Of a stretch of 19,265 nt of DNA, positions 1-8,445 are shown piece after piece. The DNA lies in assembly GCA_018644785.1 (NCBI GenBank), contig JABGPV010000054.1, forward strand, positions 2,521 through 21,785, read 5' to 3'. The translations under genes and the position numbers were made by a program. Source of the stretch: Deltaproteobacteria bacterium. Its GTDB lineage: Bacteria > Desulfobacterota > DSM-4660 > Desulfatiglandales > Desulfatiglandaceae. The notes beneath the pieces are model-generated. The model had not been told where the DNA came from. It ran no database searches and saw only the letters and a list, made by a program, of their open reading frames with translations. Every line of letters begins with the position of its first letter. The first letter of the stretch is position 1.

Positions 1-423
1 GCAGTGTTGCTCATGAACAAGGAGAAGGCCAAGGAGTTGGGCCTTAAGCCCATGGCCACCTTCAGGTACCATGCGGTGGAAGGATGCGACCCCGAAGTCA
101 TGGGGGTCGGTCCGGCGGTCGCCATTCCAAGGGCACTCAAGCTGGCCGGCATGGAGATGAGCCAGATTGACTTAATCGAATTGAACGAAGCCTTTGCAGC
201 CCAGGCCATCTATTGCATCAATGAACTGGGCATTAACGAAGATATCACCAACGTCAACGGCGGCGCCATTGCTCTGGGGCACCCTCTGGGATGTACGGGG
301 GCCAAACTGACCACCCAGTTGATCTATGAAATGCAGGAGCGAAAAGCCCGATGGGGGCTGGTCTCCATGTGTATCGGTTTTGGAATGGGTGCAGCCGGTC
401 TCTTTGAGGTGGAAGATTATTAA
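1..423 (+). CDS. Thiolase (acetyl-CoA acyltransferase), C-terminal part
   Basis: This is the 3' end of a thiolase whose start lies left of the window; the reading frame is open from base 1, giving about 140 residues. Thiolases cleave 3-ketoacyl-CoA with free CoA in the last step of beta-oxidation, or run in reverse to condense two acetyl-CoA. The C-terminal lobe is clear: the NEAFA motif, then [15 protein letters not shown] with the catalytic His, then [10 protein letters not shown] with the second catalytic Cys. The nucleophilic Cys of the N-terminal half is not in view. The acyl-CoA dehydrogenase starts 44 bp downstream on the same strand, so the two probably form a fatty-acid (or acyl-CoA) degradation operon. 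A degradative role is inferred from this context; the exact chain-length specificity cannot be read from the fragment. Confidence 0.95.
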   Translation, partial: AVLLMNKEKAKELGLKPMATFRYHAVEGCDPEVMGVGPAVAIPRALKLAGMEMSQIDLIELNEAFAAQAIYCINELGINEDITNVNGGAIALGHPLGCTGAKLTTQLIYEMQERKARWGLVSMCIGFGMGAAGLFEVEDY

Positions 424-467
424 ATTGAGTGTTTAACGATCACTCTTATGGTGAAAGGAGTAAAAAA

Positions 468-2252
468 ATGGCGGAAGAAAAGATTTTTGTCGGCGGAGAA
501 TTCCTGATTACGGAAGCAACCCCCGAAGAGGTGTTTACGCCTGAAGATTTCACGGAAGAACATCGTATGATTATGGATATGGCGAAGGATTTCCTGGAGA
601 AAGAAATCAAACCCAACGTCAATCAATTGGAAGAAAAAGATCATGACCTCACCCTTTCCCTTCTGTCAAAAGCCGGGGAACTGGGTCTATTGGGAACGGA
701 TGTTCCGGAAGAATACGGCGGCATGGGGCTGGACAAGGTGAGCACCACGATCGTCACCGAGGCACTGGGTGTCGCCGGTTCCTTTGCCGTGGTCTATGGC
801 GCCCATACGGGCATCGGAAGCCTGCCCATCGTCTACTTCGGCAGTGAAGAACAGAAGCAGAAATACCTGCCCAAACTGGCCAGCGGCGAATGGTGCGGCG
901 CTTACTGCTTGACAGAACCAGGTGCGGGATCGGATGCGCTGAATGCCAGGACCAAGGCCGTCCTCTCCGAGGATGGAAAGAACTATATACTTAACGGTGA
1001 AAAGATGTTTATCACCAACGCGGGGTGGGCCAGCAGCTTCATTGTCTATGCCAAAGTGGATGGAGAACAGTTCACCGGTTTTATCGTCGAAAAGGATTTC
1101 AAGGGTGTCTCAACGGGCAAGGAAGAAAAGAAGATGGGAGCCCATGGCTCCTCCACGCGCCCCGTGATCCTGGAAGACGCGGAAGTTCCCGTGGAAAATG
1201 TTCTTTTTGAAATTGGTAAAGGCCACAAAATCGCCTTTAATATTTTAAACATCGGACGTTGGAAACTGGGTGCTGCTTCAGTGGGCGGCTGCAAGGGCTG
1301 CGTCACGGAATCGGTCAAGTACGCCAACGGCCGCATTCAATTTAAAGTGCCCATCAGTAGTTTCGGTCTCATCAAAACCAAACTGGCCGACATGGCGGTC
1401 AAGGGCTACATGAGTGACAGCGTCATGTACCGGCTGGCCGGCATGTTTGACGATAAACTGGGTACCCTGAGTGCAGAGGCCAAGAAAAGTGGCGAAGAAA
1501 ATGCCAAAGCCATCGAAGAATATGCGGCGGAATGCTCCATCGCCAAGGTTTACGGTTCCGAGACCCTTGATTTCTGTGTGGACGAATATGTTCAGATCCT
1601 CGGCGGATACGGCTTTTGCGCGGAATACCCCGCAGAGCGCTATTACCGAGACTCCCGAATCAACCGAATCTGGGAAGGCACCAACGAAATCAACCGCATG
1701 CTGATCCCCGGCACCTTGTTGCAGCGGGCCATGAAAGGCCGCCTAAACCTGTTGCAGGAAGCGCAAGGCATTGCGGGCTTTCTCATGGGCTATTCGCCCC
1801 TTTCCGTACAATTACCCGATACCCCCCTTGCACTTCAGGAACACATGATTAGAATGGCCAAAAAGATCGCGCTGATGGTGGCCGGCGGCGCCGCAATGAA
1901 ATTCCAGCAGAACCTGGCCAGAGAGCAGGAAGTGCTCGGCAAGGTGGCCGATATCATTATTGAGATATTTGCCATGGAAAGCGGTCTTTTAAGAACTCTC
2001 AAGATGATTGACAAAGAGGGAGAAGAAAAGGCAAAATATCAAATCGATGCCGTCAAAGTGTATGTAGACGAGGCGATTCCCAAAATTGAAAGCTGGGCCA
2101 AACAGATTATTGCCTATGTTGAAGAGGGCGACATGCTCCGAACACAGCTGGCAGGCATCAAGAAGCTGGCCCGTTATCAACCCATCGACGCCGTGAGTTT
2201 GAAACGGGAGATTGCAGACCGGATCATTGATTTGGAGGCCTATCCCTTCTAA
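468..2252 (+). CDS. Acyl-CoA dehydrogenase, long (about 594 aa) form
   Basis: This FAD enzyme oxidises acyl-CoA to trans-2-enoyl-CoA and passes electrons to an electron-transfer flavoprotein. The N-terminal helical domain is followed by the FAD/substrate signature around AYCLTEPGAGSDA, the beta domain (residues about 150-240), and the C-terminal helical domain with RIWEGTNEINRM, whose Glu (about residue 403) is in the position of the catalytic base of VLCAD-type enzymes. About 180 further residues follow, longer than a 380-residue medium-chain enzyme and like the VLCAD-type architecture with an extra C-terminal helical region. I chose ATG 468 because AAAGGAG sits 7 bp upstream; an in-frame GTG at 429 would add 13 unconvincing residues and has no ribosome site. 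It follows the thiolase in one operon and ends in a strong terminator. Long-chain preference is inferred from length only. Confidence 0.93.
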   Translation: MAEEKIFVGGEFLITEATPEEVFTPEDFTEEHRMIMDMAKDFLEKEIKPNVNQLEEKDHDLTLSLLSKAGELGLLGTDVPEEYGGMGLDKVSTTIVTEALGVAGSFAVVYGAHTGIGSLPIVYFGSEEQKQKYLPKLASGEWCGAYCLTEPGAGSDALNARTKAVLSEDGKNYILNGEKMFITNAGWASSFIVYAKVDGEQFTGFIVEKDFKGVSTGKEEKKMGAHGSSTRPVILEDAEVPVENVLFEIGKGHKIAFNILNIGRWKLGAASVGGCKGCVTESVKYANGRIQFKVPISSFGLIKTKLADMAVKGYMSDSVMYRLAGMFDDKLGTLSAEAKKSGEENAKAIEEYAAECSIAKVYGSETLDFCVDEYVQILGGYGFCAEYPAERYYRDSRINRIWEGTNEINRMLIPGTLLQRAMKGRLNLLQEAQGIAGFLMGYSPLSVQLPDTPLALQEHMIRMAKKIALMVAGGAAMKFQQNLAREQEVLGKVADIIIEIFAMESGLLRTLKMIDKEGEEKAKYQIDAVKVYVDEAIPKIESWAKQIIAYVEEGDMLRTQLAGIKKLARYQPIDAVSLKREIADRIIDLEAYPF

Positions 2253-2277
2253 ACCTTCAAACCGCAATTTGACACGG

Positions 2278-2313
2278 AAAAGAGGGTCTGCGGGAGCAGA
2301 TCCTCTTTTTTTG
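2278..2313 (+). terminator. Rho-independent terminator after the thiolase/acyl-CoA dehydrogenase operon
   Basis: A 12-bp stem (AAGAGGGTCTGC against GCAGATCCTCTT, one G-T wobble) closes a GGGA tetraloop and runs straight into seven T residues. It lies 25 bp after the dehydrogenase stop and 28 bp before fusA, so fusA should have its own promoter or depend on read-through. Confidence 0.9.
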
Positions 2314-2340
2314 TCGGAACATAAATAGAGTAGAAACCTT

Positions 2341-4434
2341 ATGAAAAATGAGATTATTAGCAATTTAAGAAATATCGGCATCAGTGCCCACATTGATTCG
2401 GGTAAAACCACTCTGACCGAAAGAATCCTGTTTTACACCGATCGAATCTTTGCCATACATGAAGTCAAAGGAAAAGACGGCGTGGGCGCCACCATGGACT
2501 CCATGGAACTGGAACGGGAGCGGGGCATCACCATCGCGTCTGCCGCTACCCATTGTGAGTGGAAGGGACACAAAATCAATATCATTGACACGCCCGGTCA
2601 TGTGGATTTCACCATCGAGGTGGAGCGGGCTTTAAGGGTCATGGACGGCGCCATCCTCATCCTGTGTTCCGTGGGCGGGGTTCAGTCCCAATCCATCACC
2701 GTGGACCGGCAGATGAAGCGATACGAAGTCCCTCGAATCGCATTTATCAACAAGTGCGACCGGTCCGGGGCAGACCCCTATAAGGTTGTGGGCCAGCTTC
2801 GCGAGAAACTGAACCAGAACGCCGTTTTGATGCAGATCCCCATCGGTTTGGAATCCGATTTCAAAGGTGTGGTGGATCTGACTGCCATGAAGGCCCTCTA
2901 CTTTGAAGGCCCGAACGGGGAAAAGATCAGGACAGATGATATTCCGGATCATCTCATGGAGGAAGCGCTGGCTCGAAGAGAAGAATTGCTGGATGCCGCC
3001 TCAATGTTTTCGGACGAATTGATGGAGGCCATATTTGAAGAGGCGGTCACCGAAGAACTGATTTTTGAAGCGGTGCGGAAGGGAACCATTTCGCGACTGC
3101 TGACCCCGGTGTTTCTGGGAAGCGCTTACAAGAATATCGGGGTTCAAACAGTACTGGACGCCATCAACCGGTATCTTCCCGACCCGGCGGACATTACCAA
3201 TACGGCCCTTGATCTAGACCGGGATGAGGAAGAGGTGGCCCTTGAAACCGACCCCGAATTGCCCCTGGTTGCCATTGCTTTCAAACTGGAAGTGACCCCT
3301 TATGGTCAGTTGACGTACCTCAGGGTCTATCAGGGCGCCATTAAAAAAGGGGATGATCTGGTGATTACCCGGACCGGCAGGAAGCTCAAGGTGGGGCGTC
3401 TGGTTCGCATGCACGCGGATCAGATGGAGGATCTTACGTCGGCCCGTGCCGGCGATATTGTGGCGCTGTTCGGTGTTAACTGCTCGTCCGGAGATACCTT
3501 TACCGACGGTAAAATGAACGTTAGCATGAGCTCCATGTTTGTGCCGGAGCCGGTCATATCCATAAGCATCACCCCTGAAGACAACAAGAGCCAGAACAAC
3601 ATGAGCAAGGCCCTGGGCCGCTTTACCCGGGAAGACCCCACGTTTCGGTCCCATGTGGATCCTGAATCGAAGGAAACCATTATCTCCGGAATGGGGGAAC
3701 TTCACCTGGAAGTCTATGTGGAAAGGATGAAGCGGGAATTTCAGGCCAGCGTGGTAACCGGCGTGCCCCAGGTGGCCTACCGGGAAGCCATCACATGCCA
3801 TGCGCCCTTTGATTACATTCACAAAAAACAGACGGGTGGTTCAGGACAGTTCGGACGTGTTGCGGGATTCATGGAACCATCCGAGGGGGGTGAATATGAA
3901 TTTGTAAACGCCATCAAGGGCGGGTCCATCCCCACCGAATACATTCCCGCCGTGGATAAGGGATTACAATCCTGCCTCATCAAAGGAAAGCTCATCGGGT
4001 TTCCGGTGCTGGGAATGAAAATTACCGTCAACGACGGCAAAAGCCACAGCGTGGATTCCTCTGAAATGGCCTTTACCCAGGCTGCCAAGGGCGCCTTCAA
4101 GCAGGCTTACATGAAAGCAAAGCCCGTGGTTTTAGAACCCATCATGAAGGTCTCAGTGGAAGGTCCATCCGAGTTTCAGGGCAATGTCATGGGTTCCATC
4201 AACCAGCGGCGTGGGATGATTATCAGCAACACGGAAGACGGCGCTGACTCCACCATAGAAGCGGAAGTCCCCCTGGCTGAAATGTTCGGTTACGCCACAA
4301 CCCTCAGATCCCTGACCCAGGGAAAGGCCGAATTCACCATGGAATTTTCCAAATACGCCAAGCTTCCCGAATCCCTTTCAGAAGAGCTCGTAAATAACGC
4401 AAAGAAAAACTCAAAAGGAGGTGGGAAATCGTGA
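2341..4434 (+). CDS. fusA: Elongation factor G, mitochondrial-EFG1-like (spd-type) form
   Basis: EF-G is the GTPase that drives tRNA-mRNA translocation on the ribosome. At 697 residues it is full length. G motifs: AHIDSGKTT (16-24), RGITI (61-65), DTPGH (83-87, with the catalytic His), NKCD (137-140, a Cys where most EF-Gs have Met/Leu), and GSAYKNIGV as G5. The run around residues 40-130 ([37 protein letters not shown]) resembles mitochondrial EFG1 and the spdEFG1 group of spirochetes, planctomycetes and deltaproteobacteria more than the common bacterial str-operon EF-G. That fits its position: rpsL, rpsG and tuf are not beside it. The ribosome site before ATG 2341 is weak. The stop overlaps the start of the next gene by 4 bp, implying translational coupling. 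By analogy with Borrelia EF-G1/EF-G2, this copy would do translocation and another would do recycling; that division is inference. Confidence 0.97.
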   Translation: MKNEIISNLRNIGISAHIDSGKTTLTERILFYTDRIFAIHEVKGKDGVGATMDSMELERERGITIASAATHCEWKGHKINIIDTPGHVDFTIEVERALRVMDGAILILCSVGGVQSQSITVDRQMKRYEVPRIAFINKCDRSGADPYKVVGQLREKLNQNAVLMQIPIGLESDFKGVVDLTAMKALYFEGPNGEKIRTDDIPDHLMEEALARREELLDAASMFSDELMEAIFEEAVTEELIFEAVRKGTISRLLTPVFLGSAYKNIGVQTVLDAINRYLPDPADITNTALDLDRDEEEVALETDPELPLVAIAFKLEVTPYGQLTYLRVYQGAIKKGDDLVITRTGRKLKVGRLVRMHADQMEDLTSARAGDIVALFGVNCSSGDTFTDGKMNVSMSSMFVPEPVISISITPEDNKSQNNMSKALGRFTREDPTFRSHVDPESKETIISGMGELHLEVYVERMKREFQASVVTGVPQVAYREAITCHAPFDYIHKKQTGGSGQFGRVAGFMEPSEGGEYEFVNAIKGGSIPTEYIPAVDKGLQSCLIKGKLIGFPVLGMKITVNDGKSHSVDSSEMAFTQAAKGAFKQAYMKAKPVVLEPIMKVSVEGPSEFQGNVMGSINQRRGMIISNTEDGADSTIEAEVPLAEMFGYATTLRSLTQGKAEFTMEFSKYAKLPESLSEELVNNAKKNSKGGGKS

Positions 4435-5126
4435 AAGATTTTATATCCGTCAGCCCGCTAAAAATTCTTGAACAATCATCACGCCGGGGCTTGGGGCCGG
4501 GAAACCTGGGGGTTTTGATTGCGCGTGCAGGCGTCGGCAAAACCGCCTGCCTGATTCATATCGCTCTGGACAGAATCTTTCGGGGGGAAAAACTGATCCA
4601 TGTTTCTCTTGAAGAGGGTCCCGAAAAGGTAACGGCTTATTATAATGTCATCTATTATGATCTGCTGAAAGCCCTGAACCTGCCGGATGATGACGAGTAC
4701 CGCATGCGCATCGATCGGAATCGTATGATCCTGGCTTACCTGAACCAGAGTTTTGAGCTGGGTCGTCTGGAAGCCAACTTGAAAAACCTGGCCGAACGGT
4801 TGGATTTCAGACCCAACACCATCATTATTGACGGCCTTGATTTTGAAAAAGCAGGAAGAGACATGCTTGAAGGCCTCAGAAAAACGGGCCGGGCTTTCGG
4901 GGCGGATATATGGCTGTCAGCACTTTCCCACCGCCACATTACCGAAACCAATGAACGGGGTATTCCCCACCCATGTGCTGCCATTGACGATCTGTTGAGC
5001 ATCGTTATCCAACTGGTCCCCGAGCCATCCGGCGTTTTTCTGCGGCTGCTCAAAGACCATGACAAACCCGGGAATCCCGACATCAGCGTAAGGCTGGATC
5101 CCAATACCTTCCTGGCGTTGGATTAG
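4431..5126 (+). CDS. RecA-fold P-loop ATPase coupled to fusA, function unknown
   Basis: A 231-residue protein starting with GTG 4431, whose TG is shared with the fusA stop. A strong AAAGGAGGTG site (4414-4423) inside the fusA 3' end supports this start. Residues 31-38 (ARAGVGKT) form a Walker A motif; IIID ending at D134 is a good Walker [12 protein letters not shown] after the first strand-helix unit recalls the KaiC/RadA/DnaB-C RecA superfamily, as does ALSHRH later in the sequence. There is no DNA-binding, zinc or membrane segment that I can see, so it looks like a single soluble RecA core. Tight coupling to an EF-G gene hints at a translation- or ribosome-related role, but that is inference. 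I do not recognise a named family. Confidence 0.85.
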   Translation: MKDFISVSPLKILEQSSRRGLGPGNLGVLIARAGVGKTACLIHIALDRIFRGEKLIHVSLEEGPEKVTAYYNVIYYDLLKALNLPDDDEYRMRIDRNRMILAYLNQSFELGRLEANLKNLAERLDFRPNTIIIDGLDFEKAGRDMLEGLRKTGRAFGADIWLSALSHRHITETNERGIPHPCAAIDDLLSIVIQLVPEPSGVFLRLLKDHDKPGNPDISVRLDPNTFLALD

Positions 5127-5136
5127 AAAACAAAAC

Positions 5137-5186
5137 GTAGGGGCAGGCCCCCGTGCCTGCCCGATAACAGGCCTACGTGCCTGCCG
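5137..5186 (+). repeat. Palindromic GC-rich dispersed-type repeat
   Basis: GGGCAGGC (5141-5148) pairs with GCCTGCCC (5155-5162) around a short C-rich loop. A second degenerate copy of the right half, with GCCTACGTGCCTGCC, follows at 5171-5185. The GTAGGGGCAGGC...GCCTGCCC form resembles short intergenic palindromes that occur in many copies in some bacterial genomes. Only one locus is visible here, so dispersal is an inference. Confidence 0.55.
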
Positions 5187-5192
5187 GACGAA

Positions 5193-5339
5193 ATGAAAGT
5201 CAATTGTCAGGAATATCGAAAAAGTATGGCGCTGCTGGGGTTAAAACTGCGTCTGAAGGAAGCACCGGTCAACGCAAAAGAGCGTAAGGAAATCGAAAAA
5301 CAGATTGCCGTCCTTGAAAAGGAGCTGGACCTGGATTAA
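5193..5339 (+). CDS. Small ORF, 48 aa, charged helical protein
   Basis: ATG 5193 to TAA 5337-5339 encodes 48 residues. The N-terminus (MKVNCQEYRKSMALLGLKLR) is followed by a strongly charged C-terminal half (ERKEIEKQIAVLEKELDLD) with heptad-like Ile/Leu spacing, predicting a short coiled coil. Third-position base use looks like the neighbouring genes, which favours real coding. It ends 5 bp before the convergent dtd stop. I see no convincing ribosome-binding site; the palindromic repeat ends just upstream and may have displaced it. I do not recognise the family with certainty, and the function is unknown. Confidence 0.55.
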   Translation: MKVNCQEYRKSMALLGLKLRLKEAPVNAKERKEIEKQIAVLEKELDLD

Positions 5340-5343
5340 GGTG

Positions 5344-5793
5344 TTAAAAGGTCTTGTGGCTGTCCAGCATCAAGGTTACGGGACCGTCGTTGATCAGATG
5401 AACGTCCATCATTTCCTGAAACATCCCCGTGGCAACCGTAAGCCCCTCTCGTTTCAGCAATTCCACGAAGTGTTCATATAAGTCTCTGGCGGGTTCCGGG
5501 GGTGCGGCTTTCACAAATGAAGGTCTGCGGCCTTTCCGGCAATCCCCCCAGAGGGTAAACTGCGAAACCACCAGGGCGGCGCCCTTTGTATCCAGAAGCG
5601 AAAGGTTCATGAAACCCTTTTCGTCAGAAAAAATTCTCAAATGTGAAATCTTGCCGGCCAGGTATTCGCAGTCTTTTAACGTATCATCCTGTCCCACGCC
5701 CAGCAGGATCAGCAATCCCGGACCGATCTGCCCCACCACGCGGTTCTTGACTTCCACCCTGGACTCTCTTACCCTCTGTACCACAGCTCTCAT
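5344..5793 (-). CDS. dtd: D-aminoacyl-tRNA deacylase
   Basis: Dtd hydrolyses the ester of D-aminoacyl-tRNAs (and glycyl-tRNA-Ala), protecting translation from mis-acylated tRNA. The 149-residue length is the usual one. It opens with the standard MRAVVQRV, has SQFTLWGD (77-84) around the SQFTL motif that lines the active site, and has NDGPVT (135-140) carrying the Gly-cisPro pair (G137, P138) that rejects L-amino acids. AAGGAG lies 12 bp upstream of the ATG on the minus strand. It is convergent with the 48-aa small ORF and divergent, at 36 bp, from the radical SAM gene. Confidence 0.96.
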   Translation of the reverse strand: MRAVVQRVRESRVEVKNRVVGQIGPGLLILLGVGQDDTLKDCEYLAGKISHLRIFSDEKGFMNLSLLDTKGAALVVSQFTLWGDCRKGRRPSFVKAAPPEPARDLYEHFVELLKREGLTVATGMFQEMMDVHLINDGPVTLMLDSHKTF

Positions 5794-5829
5794 GACGTTA
5801 TGATTCTCCTTGTTACAGCTAACTTCTAA

Positions 5830-7200
5830 ATGGGTTCACGATCCTCCATGAAACCGTCACTGATTCTCATCAACCCCTGGATTTATGATTTTGCGGCCTA
5901 CGATCTTTGGAGTAAGCCGCTGGGGCTTCTGTCTCTGGCAACGGATCTCAGGCGAAAGGGTTTTGACATCCACCTCATCGACTGCATGGATGTGGACCAC
6001 CCCGCCATGATTGAACAGTCAACGCTCAAGCCGCCCACGAGGCGGCAATACGGCACCGGGAAATTCTGGCGTCAAATCGTCCCGAAACCAAACGCCCTTA
6101 AAGGAACCGATCGGCCCTACAGCCGTTACGGGCTGTTACCGGAGATCTTTGAGGAAGCCGTGAGGCGGGTCAAGAATCCTTCGGCCATCCTGGTGACGTC
6201 CCTTATGACCTACTGGTATCCCGGTGTTTTCGAAGCCATCCGGCGCTCCCGAAAAATACACCCGGAGGTTCCGGTCATTTTAGGTGGCGGTTATGCCAGG
6301 CTGTGCCGGGACCACGCCATCCGATACTCGGAAGCGGATCGGGTTGTTTCAGAGCAAGGCATTCCCGCCATATATGAGACCCTGAAAGATTACGGGATTT
6401 CCATTCCCAGTGAAATGCCGGATGAAACCAAACCCCATTATCCAGCCTTTGACCTGTTACGCAGGATCCATTACATCTGCCTCATGACATCCACCGGTTG
6501 TCCCTACCGGTGCCATTACTGCGCCAGCCACTTCCTTTTTCCCGAATTCATCCAGACCGATCCGGATGAAATTCTGGCGGAAATCCTTTTCTGGCACAAA
6601 AAATGGGGCATTCGGGATTTTGCTTTTTACGACGACGCATTGCTGGTGTCATCCAATACCCACACGGAGGTACTCCTTGAGCGTATTGCCCGCCTCAATC
6701 TTCATCTCAGATTTCATACCCCGAATGCCATCCATGTGAGGGAAATTACGAAACCCATTGCCGGGCTTCTTCATCAAACCGGGTTTCAAACCATTCGACT
6801 GGGCCTGGAGACGTCCGATGGCAGCAAACGCTGGGACCTGGACAAGAAGATATCAAAAGGCGATTTTTCCCATGCCATGGATCACCTGCGAAATGCCGGG
6901 TTTCATCCCAGGCAAATCGGTGCTTACATCATGATGGGATTGCCCGGGCAATCCCCGGATGCCGTGGCCGAAACCATCCATCATGCGGACCGCTGCGGCG
7001 CCATCCCCTACCTTTCAGAATATTCACCCATTCCCCATACCCGGCTCTGGGAAAAGGCGGTGGACACCTCATCCTATGATCTACCATCGGAGCCCTTGTT
7101 TCATAATAATTCGCTTCTCCCTTGCTGGGATGACACTCGGAAACGCCAAATCCCCCGTTTGAAACGGTTGGTTTCCCAAGTTCGGGAGAAGTACCGCTGA
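5830..7200 (+). CDS. B12-binding-domain radical SAM protein
   Basis: The protein has 456 residues from ATG 5830; an in-frame ATG at 5848 is equally plausible because neither has a clear ribosome site. The N-terminal 190 residues look like a cobalamin-binding-type Rossmann domain (ILINPW near the start, [29 protein letters not shown] around 150). [13 protein letters not shown] follows, with C224, C228 and C231 as the CxxxCxxC set binding the SAM-cleaving 4Fe-4S cluster. YDDALL, the RLGLETSDG segment and [11 protein letters not shown] are typical later strands of the radical SAM barrel. No cobalamin-binding DxHxxG is obvious, so actual B12 use is uncertain. The substrate is unknown: it stands alone between dtd and a toxin-antitoxin pair, with no biosynthetic partner visible. 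Confidence 0.85.
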   Translation: MGSRSSMKPSLILINPWIYDFAAYDLWSKPLGLLSLATDLRRKGFDIHLIDCMDVDHPAMIEQSTLKPPTRRQYGTGKFWRQIVPKPNALKGTDRPYSRYGLLPEIFEEAVRRVKNPSAILVTSLMTYWYPGVFEAIRRSRKIHPEVPVILGGGYARLCRDHAIRYSEADRVVSEQGIPAIYETLKDYGISIPSEMPDETKPHYPAFDLLRRIHYICLMTSTGCPYRCHYCASHFLFPEFIQTDPDEILAEILFWHKKWGIRDFAFYDDALLVSSNTHTEVLLERIARLNLHLRFHTPNAIHVREITKPIAGLLHQTGFQTIRLGLETSDGSKRWDLDKKISKGDFSHAMDHLRNAGFHPRQIGAYIMMGLPGQSPDAVAETIHHADRCGAIPYLSEYSPIPHTRLWEKAVDTSSYDLPSEPLFHNNSLLPCWDDTRKRQIPRLKRLVSQVREKYR

Positions 7201-7260
7201 AAATCTCAAGCCCTGCTGCCGGATTCGCAACCGTAGAGAATTCGGATTCTCTCCTTTTCA

Positions 7261-7347
7261 ACGTGTAAGAATCTATCGTAAGTAAAATGCTCCTTGACAT
7301 TTTGCCGTTAATGCCTTACGTGTAAGTAAGATCACATGTTAAGTAAG
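7261..7347 (+). promoter_or_regulatory. Repeated operator-like motifs and tentative -35 upstream of vapBC
   Basis: ACGTGTAAG occurs exactly twice (7261-7269 and 7318-7326), and TAAGTAA recurs near 7279, 7324 and 7340. CTTAC-GT-GTAAG (7315-7326) is a short palindrome. TTGACA at 7294-7299 could be a -35 box, but no good -10 lies 16-18 bp further on. VapB-type antitoxins usually repress their own promoter, so these repeats are candidate operators. That assignment is inference. Confidence 0.45.
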
Positions 7348-7355
7348 GGGGCATT

Positions 7356-7604
7356 ATGGCGTTAGCAACTCTCACCACCAAAGGACAAGTTACAATTCCA
7401 AAAATAATAAGGGAAGCTCTAAAATTAAACACCGGTGATAAAATTGAGATCATTGTTACAGAGAAAAGAGAGGCGATCATCAGGCCAGTTTCTAAAAAAG
7501 TAGATGACATTTTCTGCAAATTGCATAAACCAGGCAGAAAAGCTGTATCTCTTGAAGCTATGGGCGATGCGATTAGAAATCGAATGAGGGATAAATTCAA
7601 ATGA
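7356..7604 (+). CDS. vapB: AbrB/MazE-type antitoxin of a VapBC pair
   Basis: The 82-residue protein begins with the swapped-hairpin AbrB/SpoVT DNA-binding fold (LTTKGQVTIPKIIREAL, residues about 6-22, then the GDKIEI strand). The C-terminal half (DIFCKLHKPGRKAV... to the end) would wrap the toxin. It should bind and neutralise the VapC encoded next and repress the operon through the repeats upstream. TAAGGGGG 5-12 bp before the ATG gives a ribosome site. The gene is visibly more AT-rich than the flanking radical SAM and pyrR genes, suggesting horizontal acquisition. Its stop overlaps the toxin start (ATGA). Confidence 0.9.
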   Translation: MALATLTTKGQVTIPKIIREALKLNTGDKIEIIVTEKREAIIRPVSKKVDDIFCKLHKPGRKAVSLEAMGDAIRNRMRDKFK

Positions 7605-7999
7605 AAGCCATAGATACAAATATCTTAATTCGGTTTTTAGTTGGCGATGACGAGCTGCAAGCAAAGAAAGTATATTCAATTTTCAAAAAGGCTGAATCAG
7701 AAAAAAAAGAACTATTTGTGCCGCTACTTGTAGTTTTAGAAATGATTTGGGTTTTAGAATCTGTCTATGATATCTCAAGGACAGAACTTTTAGACTCTAT
7801 AAGTGACCTTTTATTGATGCCAATTTTTAAATTTGACCAGCAGTCAGCGTTACAACAACTGGTCCATTCCGCACAAGGGAATAAATATGATCTTTCTGAT
7901 TTGTTAATTGCACATTCTGCTAAAGTAAATGGTTGCGAGGTTGTTATTACCTTTGATAAAAAAGCCTCAAAATTTAAATTATTCGAACTCGTTAAATAA
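7601..7999 (+). CDS. vapC: PIN-domain ribonuclease toxin VapC
   Basis: VapC toxins are Mg-dependent endoribonucleases that typically cut tRNA or the rRNA sarcin-ricin loop. The 132-residue length is usual. Acidic active-site residues are in place: D5 in AIDTNILIR, E47 in VVLEMIW, D97 and/or D100 in YDLSDLLIAHSA, and D119 in ITFDKKASK; N7 and T6 also match the PIN pattern. It overlaps vapB by 4 bp, the usual translational coupling of such pairs. Nothing suggests inactivation. Like vapB it is AT-rich relative to its surroundings. The RNA target cannot be read from sequence. Confidence 0.92.
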   Translation: MKAIDTNILIRFLVGDDELQAKKVYSIFKKAESEKKELFVPLLVVLEMIWVLESVYDISRTELLDSISDLLLMPIFKFDQQSALQQLVHSAQGNKYDLSDLLIAHSAKVNGCEVVITFDKKASKFKLFELVK

Positions 8000-8049
8000 A
8001 TATCCCATTATTTCGATATACTGTATGTAGCAGCGGAGCGTCCGGAAGC

Positions 8050-8077
8050 GCGTTCCCACGCGGAGCATGGGAACGAG
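8050..8077 (+). repeat. GTTCCCACG hairpin repeat
   Basis: CGTTCCCA (8051-8058) and TGGGAACG (8068-8075) form an 8-bp perfect stem with a GC-rich loop. Near-identical GTTCCCACGC...TGGGAACGAG palindromes occur as dispersed intergenic repeats in many bacterial genomes; this is from memory of the type, not a search. It lies between the vapC stop and the convergent 118-aa gene and could also act as a weak bidirectional terminator. Confidence 0.55.
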
Positions 8078-8088
8078 ACAAAAAACCG

Positions 8089-8445
8089 CTAAAGCAATCC
8101 CTTCTCCTTCAAAACCGTCATGGAGCGATGACCGATGCTTGTGACCTGGCTCAAAGCCCGGGTAAGATGCGCCACCGATTCAGGGGCCACACCCGAGTCG
8201 ATCATGACAACAGCTTTGCCGATGCTTTTTTCAATCTCATCCCATGATTCGTCTCCCGAAAGGTTTCTTGCCAACTGAATTTCCTGCCGCATCATCTCGA
8301 TATTCATCCTGATTACTTTTTGCGCCCCCTCTTTTTCGGGAAAAGGCAGCCCGGTCAGCAGTTGGAGAGACTGAGACGCGCAGATAAGGCTGGTTTTGAC
8401 CTTTTCACTCTGGGAAAAGGCCATAATGGCCTGACTTGTTTCCAT
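8089..8445 (-). CDS. Hypothetical helical protein, 118 aa
   Basis: ATG 8445 is preferred because AAAGGAG lies about 9 bp upstream on the minus strand; the frame stays open upstream to 8553, but that stretch has no ribosome site and reads as non-coding. The 118 residues are predicted almost all helical, with no signal peptide or membrane span and no Cys-rich or catalytic motif. The segment SQSEKVKTSLICASQSLQLL is followed by a charged region (QKVIRMNIEMMRQEIQLARN) and a C-terminal helix pair. It is convergent with vapC and divergent from pyrR (203 bp apart). I do not recognise the family. Confidence 0.7.
   Translation of the reverse strand: METSQAIMAFSQSEKVKTSLICASQSLQLLTGLPFPEKEGAQKVIRMNIEMMRQEIQLARNLSGDESWDEIEKSIGKAVVMIDSGVAPESVAHLTRALSQVTSIGHRSMTVLKEKGLL

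Noticed and set aside
429..467. Upstream GTG start for the acyl-CoA dehydrogenase
   Set aside because: ATG 468 has AAAGGAG at the right distance; the extra 13 residues are not family-like and have no ribosome site.
3214..3822. 202-aa minus-strand ORF
   Set aside because: It lies wholly within fusA and has no domain features; it is a frame shadow.
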